A stretch of 62,843 nt of DNA, from positions 1-62,843 of the forward strand of contig CAYORU010000019.1 of the NCBI GenBank assembly GCA_964406445.1, given 5' to 3'. How positions within the stretch are numbered: position 1 is the stretch's first letter; each line of letters starts with the position of its first letter. The position numbers and the translations under genes are program-made. The notes under the pieces are model-generated. The model did not search any database. It was not told where the DNA came from and saw nothing but the letters and a program-made list of their open reading frames with translations. This document shows positions 42,908-52,240 of the stretch, piece after piece. Origin of the DNA: SG8-30 sp964406445 (GTDB lineage: Bacteria; Pseudomonadota; Gammaproteobacteria; Steroidobacterales; Steroidobacteraceae).

Positions 42908-43870
42908 ATGGCCCGCATCTACGACAGCATCCTCGACACCATCGGCCGCACGCCGCTCGTCGGCCTGAAGAAGATCGGCCAGGGCCTGCCTGGCCGGATC
43001 GTGCTCAAGCTCGAGTTCTTCAACCCCTGCTCGAGCGTCAAGGACCGCATCGGGGTCAGCATGATCGACGCGCTCGAGAAACAGGGGAAGATCAAGCCCG
43101 ACACGGTGCTGGTGGAGCCCACGAGCGGCAACACCGGCATCGGGCTGGCCTTCGTCGCCGCGGCGAAGGGCTACAAGCTGGTGCTGACCATGCCCGACAC
43201 GATGAGCCTCGAGCGTCGCCGCATGCTGCAGGCCTTCGGCGCCGAGCTGGTGCTGACCGAAGGCGCCAAGGGCATGAAGGGCGCGGTCGCCAAGGCGCAG
43301 GAGATCGTCGCGAGCGACCCCGCGCGGTTCCTGCTGGTCGGCCAGTTCAGCAACCCCGCGAATCCCGAGATCCACCGCAAGACCACCGCCGAGGAGATCT
43401 GGAACGATACCGACGGCGCGGTCGACATCCTCATCTCGGGCGTGGGCACCGGCGGCACGATCACCGGCATCGCCGAGGTGATCAAGTCGCGCAAGCCGTC
43501 CTTCAAGGCGATCGCGGTCGAGCCCGCGGCGAGCCCGGTGCTGTCCGGCGGCGAGCCCGGCCCGCACAAGATCGCCGGCATCGGCGCCGGCTTCGTGCCC
43601 GAAGTGCTCAACACCAAGGTGATCGACGAGATCGTCCAGGTGACCAACGAGGAGGCCGGCGACCACGCCCGTCGCCTCGGTCGCGAGGAGGGCGTGCTGG
43701 TCGGGGTCAGTTCGGGCGCGGCGCTCGCGGCGGCGCTCAAGGTCGCCGCGCGCGAGGAGAACCGCGGCAAGCTGATCGTGGTGATCATCCCGAGCTTCGG
43801 CGAGCGGTATCTGTCGACCTGGGTCTACGAGGAGGCGCCGCAGGACCTCAAGCTCGTGGTGAACCGCTGA
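42908..43870 (+). CDS. cysK: cysteine synthase A (O-acetylserine sulfhydrylase)
   Basis: PLP enzyme making cysteine from O-acetylserine and sulfide (320 aa). The PLP lysine is in NPCSSVKDRIG (residue about 43), the substrate loop is PTSGNTGIGLA, the phosphate-binding loop is GVGTGGTITG, and the C-terminal serine that binds the pyridine N is in VGVSSGAA. The sequence NPCSSVKDR has Cys where many have Leu or Ala. It forms a natural pair with the next gene, 8 bp downstream, but the C-terminal Asn-Arg follows Val, not the usual Ile-ended CysE partner tail. Confidence 0.94.
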   Translation: MARIYDSILDTIGRTPLVGLKKIGQGLPGRIVLKLEFFNPCSSVKDRIGVSMIDALEKQGKIKPDTVLVEPTSGNTGIGLAFVAAAKGYKLVLTMPDTMSLERRRMLQAFGAELVLTEGAKGMKGAVAKAQEIVASDPARFLLVGQFSNPANPEIHRKTTAEEIWNDTDGAVDILISGVGTGGTITGIAEVIKSRKPSFKAIAVEPAASPVLSGGEPGPHKIAGIGAGFVPEVLNTKVIDEIVQVTNEEAGDHARRLGREEGVLVGVSSGAALAAALKVAAREENRGKLIVVIIPSFGERYLSTWVYEEAPQDLKLVVNR

Positions 43871-43877
43871 GCGCTGG

Positions 43878-44780
43878 ATGGAGCGCGCGCGCCGGATCGC
43901 AGGGCTGACCCGCCCGGTCACGCGGCGGGGCTACGAGGCGCTCGGCGCCGGACCGCTGCCGGACCGCGAGGCGGTGCTCGGGGCCGTCGAGCGGCTGCAC
44001 GCGCTGCTCGCCGCGGAGATGCACCCGGAGATCTGCTGCGGTCCCGCCGAGCGCGAGCGCTGGATCGCGGGCGAACTCGACGCGCTGGAGCCGCTCATCG
44101 CCTCGCAGGTCCGCCTCGCGTTCGATTTCGGCGACCGGCTCGAGGCGCGCGAGCGCAGCCCCGCAGAGCGCGAGGAGGCGAGCCACGCCGTGGCAGCGGT
44201 GCTCTTCGACTCGCTGCCGGAGCTGCGCGAGCGGCTGTTCGAGGACGCCTGGGCAGCCTACAGGGGCGACCCGTCCTGCCGCGACCCGGTGGAAGCCATC
44301 TTCGCCTTCCCCGGGATCTTCGCCATCACCCGCCACCGCATCGCCCACGTCCTGCAGCGCGCGCAGGTGCCGCTGCTGCCACGGCTCGTCGCGGAGCACT
44401 CGCACCGCCTGACCGGCATCGACATCCACCCCGGCGCCAGCATCGGGCGCGAGTTCTTCATCGACCACGGCACCGGCATCGTGGTCGGCGAGACCGCCGT
44501 CATCGGCGACCGCGTGACCCTCTACCAGGGCGTGACCCTCGGCGCCAAGAGCTTCCAGGTGGACGAGTCAGGACACCTCGTGAAGGGCCAGCCGCGCCAC
44601 CCGATCGTCGAGGACGACGTCACCATCTACGCGAGCGCCACGGTCCTCGGGCGCGTGCGCATCGGCCGCGGCAGCGTCATCGGCGGCAACGTCTGGCTCA
44701 CGCACAGCGTGCCGCCCGGGTCGCGGGTCTACCAGGCCGAGGCGCAGGAATCCGGCTTCGAGTCCGGCGCCGGCATCTAG
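43878..44780 (+). CDS. cysE: serine O-acetyltransferase (EpsC/CysE type)
   Basis: First enzyme of cysteine synthesis from serine (300 aa). The N-terminal half is helical; the C-terminal left-handed beta helix has hexapeptide repeats with DIHPGASIGREFFIDHGTGIVVGETAVIGDRVTLYQGVTLGAKS, where the catalytic His and Asp are in D-x-H-P-G and D-H-G-T-G. The C-terminal tail GFESGAGI ends in Ile, as needed to dock in the CysK active site. It is followed by REP-like repeats. Confidence 0.92.
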   Translation: MERARRIAGLTRPVTRRGYEALGAGPLPDREAVLGAVERLHALLAAEMHPEICCGPAERERWIAGELDALEPLIASQVRLAFDFGDRLEARERSPAEREEASHAVAAVLFDSLPELRERLFEDAWAAYRGDPSCRDPVEAIFAFPGIFAITRHRIAHVLQRAQVPLLPRLVAEHSHRLTGIDIHPGASIGREFFIDHGTGIVVGETAVIGDRVTLYQGVTLGAKSFQVDESGHLVKGQPRHPIVEDDVTIYASATVLGRVRIGRGSVIGGNVWLTHSVPPGSRVYQAEAQESGFESGAGI

Positions 44781-44784
44781 CCGA

Positions 44785-44960
44785 CGGGAAACCCCAGGGG
44801 ACATTCCCTTCGATTTTTCCCGCCGTCGGGCGCGCTGGCGGGATGAAACGGAAAGATCGAAGGGAATGTCCCCTGCGGCTTCCCGTCGATTTTCTCCGCC
44901 CGAAGGCGCGCGGGCGTGATGAAATGGAAAGATCGAGGGGAATGTCCCCTGCGGTTTTCT
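44785..44960. repeat. REP-like GGGGACATTCCC repeat cluster
   Basis: Three copies lie in 180 bp: one in reverse orientation (GGGGACATTCCCTTCGAT at 44797-44814) and two direct copies, 44841-44884 and 44916-44959, each reading GGAAAGATCGA(A/G)GGGAATGTCCCCTGCGG. Inverted pairs would form long hairpins. The motif resembles intergenic palindromes seen with REP-associated tyrosine transposases; no transposase is present here. Confidence 0.8.
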
Positions 44961-44973
44961 CACCCCGGTCCAC

Positions 44974-46578
44974 ATGCTCCATTCCCGCCGCGCCTTCCTG
45001 GCGCAGAGCCTCGCCGCGTCGGCCCTCGCCCTTGCACCGCTCGAGCGGCTCGCGGCGACGGCGCGTTTCTCCGCCTACCCGTTCCAGCTGGGCGTCGCCT
45101 CCGGCGAGCCGCTGCCCGACGGATTCGTCCTCTGGACCCGGCTCGCGCCGGACCCGACCGATCCCGCGACGCTCGGATCCGCGGCCTACGAGTTGACCTG
45201 GGAGGTCGCTCTCGACGGCGGCTTCACGCGCCTCGCGGCGAGCGGCACCGCCCTCGCCCGCCCCCACCTTGCACACGCGGTGCACGTCGAGGTCGGCGGG
45301 CTTGCGCCCGCGAGCGAGTACTTCTACCGCTTCCGCCTCGGGAGCCTCGAGAGCCCGGTCGGTCGTGCCGTGACCGCGCCGGCCGCGGGAGCGACGGTGG
45401 ACCGGCTGCGCTTCGCGATCACCTCTTGCGCGCACTACGAGCAGGGTTTCTTCGGCGCCTATCGCGCCATCGCCGAGGATCGCCCGGAGCTGGTGTTGGG
45501 GCTCGGCGACTACCTCTACGAGGCCAGCTTCGGCCGGCGGCGGGTTCGACTGTTCCACGCGCCGGAGGCCGCCACCCTCGCCGACTACCGCCGCTACTAC
45601 GCCGAGTACCGTCTCGATCCGGACCTGCAGGCCGCCCATGCCGCCTGCCCGTGGCTCGTCACCTGGGACGACCACGAGGTCGAGAACGACTACGCCACGC
45701 TGACCAGCGAACACGAGATCTGCGGCGGGGCACGGATCCGCGAGGCCTTCCCGGCGCGTCGCGCGGCCGCCTACCAGGCCTGGTTCGAGCACCTGCCCGT
45801 GCGGCCCTCGAGGCTCTTGGGCGGTGATGGGATCCGCGTCTACGGCAGCGTCGACTGGGGCGCGCTGGCCCGCTTCCACGTGCTCGACACGCGCCAGTTC
45901 CGCTCGCCGCAGGCCTGCAGCCTGCCGCCGACGCCGGTGCGCTGCGACACGGCGGCCGGCCGCAAGATCCGCGGCGGCGGCGCGGGCGGCGATGCCCTCG
46001 TCGACCCGCGGGAGCCCGGCTGCCGGGCCGCGCTCGAGCACCCGGCGCGCAGCGTCCTCGGCGACGGGCAGGAGCGCTGGCTCGACGGCGCGCTGGCCGA
46101 GAGCGGCGCGCGCTGGAACTTCATCGCGCAGTCGGTGATGTTCGCGCCGATGATCGAAGGCAGCATGGCGGAGCCGCGCGTCCGAAGCGACAACTGGTCC
46201 GGCTACCCGGCGGCGCGCGGCCGCCTGCTCGCATCGCTCGCCCGGCACCGGGTCGCCAACCCGGTGATCCTGAGCGGCGACGTGCACGCCTTCGCCGTCA
46301 ACGAGGTCCGGGACGCGAGGGGCCGCGCGGCCGCCTGCGAGTTCGTGACGTCCTCCATCTCCGCGGACCTCACGGACATCAGCGCGCAGCAGGCCTTGAA
46401 CCCGCAGATGCTCCACCAGGACGGGACCCGCAACGGCTACATCCGGTTCGAAGCCGATGCCGCGCGGCTGCGCGCGGACCTAATCGGCCTCGACGACGTG
46501 CGCGACCCGCGCAGCGGGCGCGCGACGCTCGCGAGCTTCGAGGTCGCCCCGGGCGAGAGCAGGCCCCGACGCATCTGA
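44974..46578 (+). CDS. phoD: alkaline phosphatase D family protein, Tat-exported
   Basis: PhoD-type metallophosphatase/phosphodiesterase (534 aa) for phosphate scavenging in the periplasm. The N terminus SRRAFLAQSLAASALALAPL is a twin-arginine signal. The PhoD N-terminal domain has FQLGVASGEPLPDGFVLWTRLAP and the catalytic domain has LVLGLGDYLYEAS, WLVTWDDHEVENDYA and NPVILSGDVHAFAVN, which supply the metal ligands Asp, Asn/Asp-Asp-His-Glu and His. A second PhoD lies at 48703. Confidence 0.9.
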   Translation: MLHSRRAFLAQSLAASALALAPLERLAATARFSAYPFQLGVASGEPLPDGFVLWTRLAPDPTDPATLGSAAYELTWEVALDGGFTRLAASGTALARPHLAHAVHVEVGGLAPASEYFYRFRLGSLESPVGRAVTAPAAGATVDRLRFAITSCAHYEQGFFGAYRAIAEDRPELVLGLGDYLYEASFGRRRVRLFHAPEAATLADYRRYYAEYRLDPDLQAAHAACPWLVTWDDHEVENDYATLTSEHEICGGARIREAFPARRAAAYQAWFEHLPVRPSRLLGGDGIRVYGSVDWGALARFHVLDTRQFRSPQACSLPPTPVRCDTAAGRKIRGGGAGGDALVDPREPGCRAALEHPARSVLGDGQERWLDGALAESGARWNFIAQSVMFAPMIEGSMAEPRVRSDNWSGYPAARGRLLASLARHRVANPVILSGDVHAFAVNEVRDARGRAAACEFVTSSISADLTDISAQQALNPQMLHQDGTRNGYIRFEADAARLRADLIGLDDVRDPRSGRATLASFEVAPGESRPRRI

Positions 46579-46607
46579 CGGACCCGGCGGCAGAGGAGCA
46601 CACGACG

Positions 46608-47168
46608 ATGGGCAAGGACCTGGAGCGGCGCCTGGCGCGCCTCGAGGCCCGCGAGGAGATCCGCGAACTGATCGCGAGCTACGGCTACGTCGTGGACGCC
46701 CGCGACATCGACGGCATCCCGGACCTGTTCACCCCCGACGGCAGGTTCCGCTCCCGCGATGGCGTCATCGACGCGAGCGGCCGCCCGGGGATCGTCGACG
46801 CCTTCCACGGCCGCTACTCGGCGCTGACCTTTTCCCTGCACTGGACCCATGACGTCGTCATCGAGCTCGACCCGGCGGACCCCGACCGCGCGACCGGGAT
46901 CGTCGGCTCGCACGCGGAAGTGTGCCGCAACGGCGCGAGCATGGTCGCCGCGCTGCGCTACGACGACCTCTACCGCCGCCACGAGGGCGCGTGGCGCTTC
47001 GCGGACCGCCTGCTCTCCTTCGTCTACTACCTGCCGGTGGACCAGTACGCCGCGGCGCTCGCGCGCAGGGACCGCATGCGCGCCTACGCCGGGCCGCAGG
47101 CCGCCGACCTGCCCGAGACGCTCGCTGCCTGGCAGGACTACGCCCGGCGCTTCCCGCGCGGCGCCTGA
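46608..47168 (+). CDS. SnoaL-like / nuclear transport factor 2-fold protein
   Basis: Small cone-shaped fold protein (186 aa). The text EEIRELIASYGYVVDARDIDGIPDLFTPDGRFRSRDG, then LHWTHDVVIELDPADPDRATGIVGSHAEVCR, matches SnoaL_4-type proteins, some of which are dehydratases or isomerases. The substrate is unknown. An AGGAG ribosome site precedes the ATG. Its neighbours do not give a pathway. Confidence 0.75.
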   Translation: MGKDLERRLARLEAREEIRELIASYGYVVDARDIDGIPDLFTPDGRFRSRDGVIDASGRPGIVDAFHGRYSALTFSLHWTHDVVIELDPADPDRATGIVGSHAEVCRNGASMVAALRYDDLYRRHEGAWRFADRLLSFVYYLPVDQYAAALARRDRMRAYAGPQAADLPETLAAWQDYARRFPRGA

Positions 47169-47210
47169 ACCGCTAACCTCGCGCGGGTCCGTCATCGGGG
47201 AGCACCGCTC

Positions 47211-47891
47211 GTGGAAGACATCGGCCTCGCGCACGGCCTCGTGCGCTTCCTTCACCTGCTCCTGTTCGTGTACTGGCTCGGCGGCGACGCCGGCGTCTTT
47301 TACTCGAGCAGCTTCGTGGTGAACCCGAAGCTGTCGCGCGATGCGCGCATGACCGCGGCGAAGATATTCCTCGACCTCGACATGCTGCCGCGCTACTGCA
47401 TGGCGCTGATGCTCACGGTCGGCGGGATCCTCGCCGAGCTCATCGGCATCGAGCACCCGACCTGGGAGATGATCGCCATCGTCCTGCTCGGGCCGGTCTG
47501 GCTGGCCCTGGTGATCCTCGTCCACGCCCGGGAGCGCACCGCGGCGGGCGCCACGCTCAAGAGGATCGACATGTGGTTCCGCTGGATCGTGATCGCCTCG
47601 ATCCTCGCCTCGGTCGCCCACTCCCACTGGACCGGGCGGCTGGCGGGCCTCGAGTGGTTCTCCGCCAAGCTCGTGATCTTCGCCTTCCTGATCTTCTGCG
47701 GGCTGATGATCCGCCGGCTGCTGCCGCCGTTCATCGAGGGCTTCCGTACGCTCGCGACCACGGGCCCGACGCCGGAGAGCGACCGACTGATGATCGAGGG
47801 CCTGGCCCGCTGCCGGCCCTGGGTGCTCGCGATCTGGGCGGGCATCCTCGCCTCGGCCCTGCTCGGCATCCTCAAGCCCGGCGTCGGCTGA
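47211..47891 (+). CDS. six-helix membrane protein of unknown function
   Basis: Integral membrane protein (226 aa), GTG start. Six hydrophobic segments can be seen, including GLVRFLHLLLFVYWLGGDAGVFYSS, MALMLTVGGILAELIG, MIAIVLLGPVWLALVILVHA, WIVIASILASVAHSHW, LVIFAFLIFCGLMIRRLLPPF and WVLAIWAGILASALLGI. The first helix has F-H-L, W-x-G-G-D positions reminiscent of CopD/DUF2269-like families, in which the His may bind haem or metal, but this is only a resemblance. Confidence 0.7.
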   Translation: MEDIGLAHGLVRFLHLLLFVYWLGGDAGVFYSSSFVVNPKLSRDARMTAAKIFLDLDMLPRYCMALMLTVGGILAELIGIEHPTWEMIAIVLLGPVWLALVILVHARERTAAGATLKRIDMWFRWIVIASILASVAHSHWTGRLAGLEWFSAKLVIFAFLIFCGLMIRRLLPPFIEGFRTLATTGPTPESDRLMIEGLARCRPWVLAIWAGILASALLGILKPGVG

Positions 47892-47924
47892 AGCGATCAA
47901 CCGTCGCAGCCGCTGAAACGACGA

Positions 47925-47952
47925 GCGGGGTCCGGCTCGCGCCGGACCCCGC
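47925..47952. terminator. bidirectional hairpin between convergent genes
   Basis: GCGGGGTCCGG-CTCGCG-CCGGACCCCGC forms a perfect 11-bp stem with a 6-nt loop, lying between the stop of the membrane protein (plus) and the fasciclin gene (minus). It can stop transcription from both sides. Confidence 0.75.
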
Positions 47953-47988
47953 CTGCTGCCGGCCGCGGGGACCGCGGCGCGGGCCGAC

Positions 47989-48516
47989 TCAGCGGTACTG
48001 CGGCAGCAGCACGCTGTCGACGACGTAGATGACGCCGTTGTCGGTCACGATGGCGCTGCCGATGACCTGCGAGTTGTTGATGAAGAGCGTGTTGCGCTCG
48101 CGGTCGGCGAAGACTTCCTGGCCCTGCACCGTGCGCAGATCGCGCGGCACGAAGGCGTAGCGCAGGTCCTGCTTGCCGGGCGCCACGTGGTAGAGCAGCA
48201 CTTCGGTCAGCGCGGCCGTGTCGCCCACGAGGTTGCCGAGCACCTCGGCGGGGATCTTCGCGAACGCGTCGTTCGTCGGCGCGAAGACCGTGAACGGGCC
48301 GGGGCCCTGCAGCACGTCGACGAGCTTCGCCTCGCCGAGGGCGAACACGAGGGTGCTGAACACGTCCGGGTTGGACGCGGCGACCTGGGCGATGGTGCCC
48401 TTGACGCGCACGAGCTTGTTGATCTCCGCCCCGCCCTTGCCGCTCGCGGCGGCCGGGCCGGCCACGACGAGGGAGGCCACGAGCGCCGAGGCGATCGCCT
48501 TGATGGATGTCTTCAC
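47989..48516 (-). CDS. secreted fasciclin-domain protein
   Basis: Exported single-domain fasciclin protein (175 aa). The start is the GTG at 48516, with AGGAGAGAAC upstream; it gives a signal peptide VKTSIKAIASALVASLVVAGPAAASG. The FAS1 domain has the H1 motif FTVFAPTNDAFAKIP and the H2 motif GVIYVVDSVLLP, with YHVAPG between. Such proteins take part in adhesion or surface matrix. It lies in line with the TonB-PhoD genes on the same strand, 186 bp downstream. Confidence 0.88.
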   Translation of the reverse strand: MKTSIKAIASALVASLVVAGPAAASGKGGAEINKLVRVKGTIAQVAASNPDVFSTLVFALGEAKLVDVLQGPGPFTVFAPTNDAFAKIPAEVLGNLVGDTAALTEVLLYHVAPGKQDLRYAFVPRDLRTVQGQEVFADRERNTLFINNSQVIGSAIVTDNGVIYVVDSVLLPQYR

Positions 48517-48702
48517 CGGTTCTCTCCTGCTGGTTTGCTGGCTGTATGTAGGGACCTGGCGCCACCCCTGGGCCGGCGCCACGCAGCCCTTCGTGGCCAC
48601 CGGGCTGCCGGTTTCGCCGCCCGGCCGGCGGCTGCGCGGCGGGGCCAGGCCGCGGCGCCAGGCGCGCCGCCTGCCGGCCGGCTCCCGCGCAGGAGGGCGC
48701 CG

Positions 48703-49848
48703 TCAGACGACGAGCGACGCCGCGTCGAGCACCTGCTCGATGCGCACCCGACCGTCCACGTCGCGCGCCTGCAGGCGCACGCGGGGTGAAGGCCGGTCCC
48801 AGTCGATCTCGATCCAGCCGAAGTTCACGTCCCGGTAGGCCTCGCCCACGCGCAGGGCGTTCGGCGGCAGCACCGGCCAGACCTCGGTGAGCCCGCTCGA
48901 GGTCAGGTCCCAGAGCGGATACGACGCGTTGACGTCGAGCCTCGACAGCTCGGCGTAGTGCGTATCGCCGCTGATGCAGAACAGCCCATTGGCCCGCTGG
49001 CGCCGGATCGCGCCGAGCAGCCGCTGGTGGTCGTGGGCGTAGTTGATCCAGGCCTCCCAGCCGGGGAAGTCCGCCACGACCTGCAGGCTGGAGCAGAGGA
49101 TCCTGAGCTCGGCCGGCACCGCGAGCTGCCCCTCGAGCCAGCGCCACTGTTCCTCGCCGAGCATGGTGGCCGCGGGCGCCGGATTGCGCTCGTAGGGTCC
49201 GTAGACAGGTTTCTTCGCCGCGTCGAGCGACTTCGCCCAGGCCTCGTAGTCGCTGCCCGCGAGGTCGCGCGCGAGTATGGGCGTGCGATTGAAGCGCAGG
49301 TCCGGCAGCAAGAGCTGCAGGCGCCTGCCGGCCGGACCGAACACGTACGCCGCGTGGATGCCGTCGCGGCTGCGGCGCGGCGAGTCCGCCGGCTCGCCCC
49401 AGAAGTCGCAGAAGACCTGCTGCGACTGCCGCTTCATGGGGTACTCGGCGCCGGCGTCGTTCTCGCCGTAGTCGTGGTCGTCCCAGATCGCGACCACCTG
49501 GGTGCGCTCACGCAGCCGCCGGAAGCCCGGAATGGCCCCGAGCATCGAGTACTTCGCCCGCAGCACGTCCATGTCGAGCGTGTCGCCGTAGACGTTGTCG
49601 CCCAGGAAGATGAACAGCTCCGGCTCGAGGGCATTGATCGCGTCCCACACCGGCTGCGGCTTGTCCTGCTTGGCGCATGAGCCGAAGCCGATGCGGGTGA
49701 TGGCGCGTCCCGCCGCCGGGTGCGGGTCGGGGGCCGGGTCGATCCCGGCCCCCGCCGTCCCGAATCCGGCCAGCCCGGCGGCCGCGGCCCCGCCGAGCGC
49801 CAGCGAGCGACGCAGCCATTCGCGCCGGTCCGGATCGAAGACGTCCAT
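48703..49848 (-). CDS. second PhoD-like metallophosphatase, Tat-exported
   Basis: PhoD-like phosphodiesterase (381 aa) with a twin-arginine type signal (DRREWLRRSLALGGAAAAGLAGFGTAGAG). Metal site motifs are ITRIGFGSCAKQ, LFIFLGDNVYGDT, VVAIWDDHDYGENDAG and GLFCISGDTHYAEL. It is shorter than the first PhoD and lacks that N-terminal domain. Its ATG is 2 bp after the TonB receptor stop, so the two are surely co-transcribed, which suggests the receptor takes up an organic phosphate product. Confidence 0.9.
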   Translation of the reverse strand: MDVFDPDRREWLRRSLALGGAAAAGLAGFGTAGAGIDPAPDPHPAAGRAITRIGFGSCAKQDKPQPVWDAINALEPELFIFLGDNVYGDTLDMDVLRAKYSMLGAIPGFRRLRERTQVVAIWDDHDYGENDAGAEYPMKRQSQQVFCDFWGEPADSPRRSRDGIHAAYVFGPAGRRLQLLLPDLRFNRTPILARDLAGSDYEAWAKSLDAAKKPVYGPYERNPAPAATMLGEEQWRWLEGQLAVPAELRILCSSLQVVADFPGWEAWINYAHDHQRLLGAIRRQRANGLFCISGDTHYAELSRLDVNASYPLWDLTSSGLTEVWPVLPPNALRVGEAYRDVNFGWIEIDWDRPSPRVRLQARDVDGRVRIEQVLDAASLVV

Positions 49849-49850
49849 GC

Positions 49851-52112
49851 TCAGAAGCGTCCGTCCAGCGTGATGAAGTACTGGCGGGGCGCGCCCGTCA
49901 GAAGCGTCTGCCGGTCGCCCGAGTTGCCGAAGCCGCCGGAGCCGACGGTCGAGACGTAGTCCTCGTCCGTGGCGTTGGCGACGTTGGCCTGCAGGGTCAG
50001 CTGCTTGAGCACGCCGACGTCGCGCAACCGGTAGCCGAAGGACAGGTCGACGAGCGTGCGCGAATCCACCTCCCGGTCGTTCAGGTAGGTGAAGTAGCGC
50101 GCGTCGATGTAGTCGAAGCCGGCCTTCGCGAACAGCCGCCCGTTGTCGTAGCCGACCTCGCCCTTCAGCATGTTCTCGGGCGTGTCCACCACGGTCTTGC
50201 CGGCCGTCGGCGTCACCGTGCCGTTGCCGCTCACCACGTCGTCCTCGTAGGTCGAGTCGGTGTAGCTGTAGCTGCCGAAGATCGTGAAGTTCTCGATCGG
50301 CTCCCACAACAGGCCGAGCTCGAAGCCGGTCGTCTCGACCTTGCCGACGTTGGCGAGCGCCGAGGGCGCGCCGACGATGCTCGAGCCGAGCGAGATGGCG
50401 AGCAGGCGGTCCTCGAAGTCGACGCGATAGACCGAGGCCACGCCCTGCAGGCTGCCCGCGCGGAAACGCCAGCCGAGCTCGTAGGTGGTGGACGTCTCGG
50501 GCTCGAGGGTGCCGGCGATCGCGTTGAACCCGGCCTGCGTGGTGCTGAAAGGCCCCGAGGTCGCGGCCGACACGTAGGCCCGCATGTTCTCGGCATAGGA
50601 GGCGAACAGCTCGTGCGAGTCGGACACCGCCCAGGTCAGGCCGGCCTGCGGGATGAAGCTGTCGTCCGCCTCGATCTTGCTCTTCTGGTTGATGGCGCTG
50701 CCGGTCGCGATGACCGGCTCGCCCTCGTTCTGGACCTTGACGGACTTGAAGCCGAAGTTGAGCTTGAGCGCGTCGTTGACGGCCCAGGTGTCCTGCAGGT
50801 GCAGCTGCACGGTGCGCGTGTTGAACGTGTACTCCCACTGCGTGAAGAACGGGTTCCTCTGGAAGTCGAGGAACGAGCGGGTCGGCGCCGTGCGGCTCGG
50901 CTCACCGTAGAAGCGCCGGGCCTGGTCGAAGTCGTTGTCCTCGAACCACACGCCGCCGTTCACCGTGTGCGAACCGATGTTGACGGTCGCCGAGGCGATC
51001 ACGCCCTGGCGGTCGATCTCGTACTCCGTGGTGCGGATCGACAGCGGCGCGCCGCCCGGGGTCGGGACGTAGGGGGTGCCCCACAGGCCCATGCCCTCGT
51101 TCTGGTGCAGGTAGCCCGTGACGGCGACGGCGATGTCCTCGTTCACCGGCAGGTCGAGGCGCAGGTAGGCGAGCGAGTCCTCGCGCAGGCCCGAGGCATT
51201 CCAGTACTGGTCGTCGCAGATCGCCGCGTTGAAGCCTGCGGCGGCGCAGGCGTCCGCCGCCGCCACCGCGCCGGCCCAGTCCGGGAAGAAGTTGTCGTTG
51301 TCCGGGCCGAGGCGCTCGATGATGTCGAGCGAAAGGTCCTGGTAGTCCTGCTCGGCGCGGTCGGACCAGGCGTAGTAGGCGGTGACGGTCGCGTTGCCCA
51401 CGGGCTGCAGCAGCTTGAAGTTGGCCTGCTGCTGCTTCTGGACGCCGCCACCCTTCCACTTGTCCATGTCCTGGTCGGTGTAGCTCAGGAAGGCGCGGGT
51501 GCCGAAGGCGCCGAGCGCGCCGCTGTCGAGGCGCAGGAAGGCCCGCTGCGCGCTGTCGCTGCCGCCGGTGAGCGCGCCGCGCAGGCCGAACTCGCCGGCG
51601 GGATCGGCGCTGAAGAACTCCACGGCGCCGCCAAGGTTGCTGGTCGAGGCCGTGCCGAGCGCGCCGGCGCCCTGGGACACGACGATCCTGCCCACGTTCT
51701 CGCTGGAGACCGCGCGGCTCGCGTGCAGGCCGTTGTGGTTGCCGTAGGACATGTCGCCGAGCGGCACGCCGTCGAGGGTGAAGCCGAGCTGGTTCTGGTT
51801 GAAGCCGCGGATCGAGATGCGCGTCGACCACTCGTAGGCGCCATAGGGATCGGCCGACTGGAAGTTCACGCCCGGCAGCTTTTCCACCGCCTTGAGCGGG
51901 CTCGTGCCGGCCGGCAGCTGCTCGATCTGCACCGCCGCGACGCTCTGCACCTGCCGCGTCTCGCCGCGGCCGAACACGACGACCTCCTCGAGCACCGGGC
52001 CGGTCACCGCGGCTTCGTCGGCCACCGCCGCGAAGCCGGCCATCATCAGCGGCGCAACGCCGAGCGTCCGGCGGTCCGCCTTCGCAACGCCATTCCTGCT
52101 GTTCACGCTCAT
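49851..52112 (-). CDS. TonB-dependent outer-membrane receptor
   Basis: TonB-dependent transporter (753 aa). The ATG at 52112 follows AAGGGG. The N terminus has a signal-like stretch, a TonB box (EEVVVFG), a plug domain with SVAAVQIEQLPAGTSPLKAVEKLPGVNF and STRISIRGFNQNQLGFTLDGVPLGDMSYGNHNG, and a long beta barrel ending in TLDGRF with the terminal Phe that allows BAM insertion. The reading frame stays open far upstream to 54830, but that part lies antisense to other genes. The substrate is unknown; linkage to PhoD suggests a phosphorus compound. Confidence 0.92.
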   Translation of the reverse strand: MSVNSRNGVAKADRRTLGVAPLMMAGFAAVADEAAVTGPVLEEVVVFGRGETRQVQSVAAVQIEQLPAGTSPLKAVEKLPGVNFQSADPYGAYEWSTRISIRGFNQNQLGFTLDGVPLGDMSYGNHNGLHASRAVSSENVGRIVVSQGAGALGTASTSNLGGAVEFFSADPAGEFGLRGALTGGSDSAQRAFLRLDSGALGAFGTRAFLSYTDQDMDKWKGGGVQKQQQANFKLLQPVGNATVTAYYAWSDRAEQDYQDLSLDIIERLGPDNDNFFPDWAGAVAAADACAAAGFNAAICDDQYWNASGLREDSLAYLRLDLPVNEDIAVAVTGYLHQNEGMGLWGTPYVPTPGGAPLSIRTTEYEIDRQGVIASATVNIGSHTVNGGVWFEDNDFDQARRFYGEPSRTAPTRSFLDFQRNPFFTQWEYTFNTRTVQLHLQDTWAVNDALKLNFGFKSVKVQNEGEPVIATGSAINQKSKIEADDSFIPQAGLTWAVSDSHELFASYAENMRAYVSAATSGPFSTTQAGFNAIAGTLEPETSTTYELGWRFRAGSLQGVASVYRVDFEDRLLAISLGSSIVGAPSALANVGKVETTGFELGLLWEPIENFTIFGSYSYTDSTYEDDVVSGNGTVTPTAGKTVVDTPENMLKGEVGYDNGRLFAKAGFDYIDARYFTYLNDREVDSRTLVDLSFGYRLRDVGVLKQLTLQANVANATDEDYVSTVGSGGFGNSGDRQTLLTGAPRQYFITLDGRF

Positions 52113-52240
52113 CCCCTTGTTGGCAACCCGCCACGGGCGCGCACCATGCGCGCCGGCGAGGAACGCGAACGTTAAAGGGGATTCTTGACCCTTCGGTGGC
52201 AGCGCCGTTGCAGCCGCGTGACAGCAGCCGGGACGCCGGC

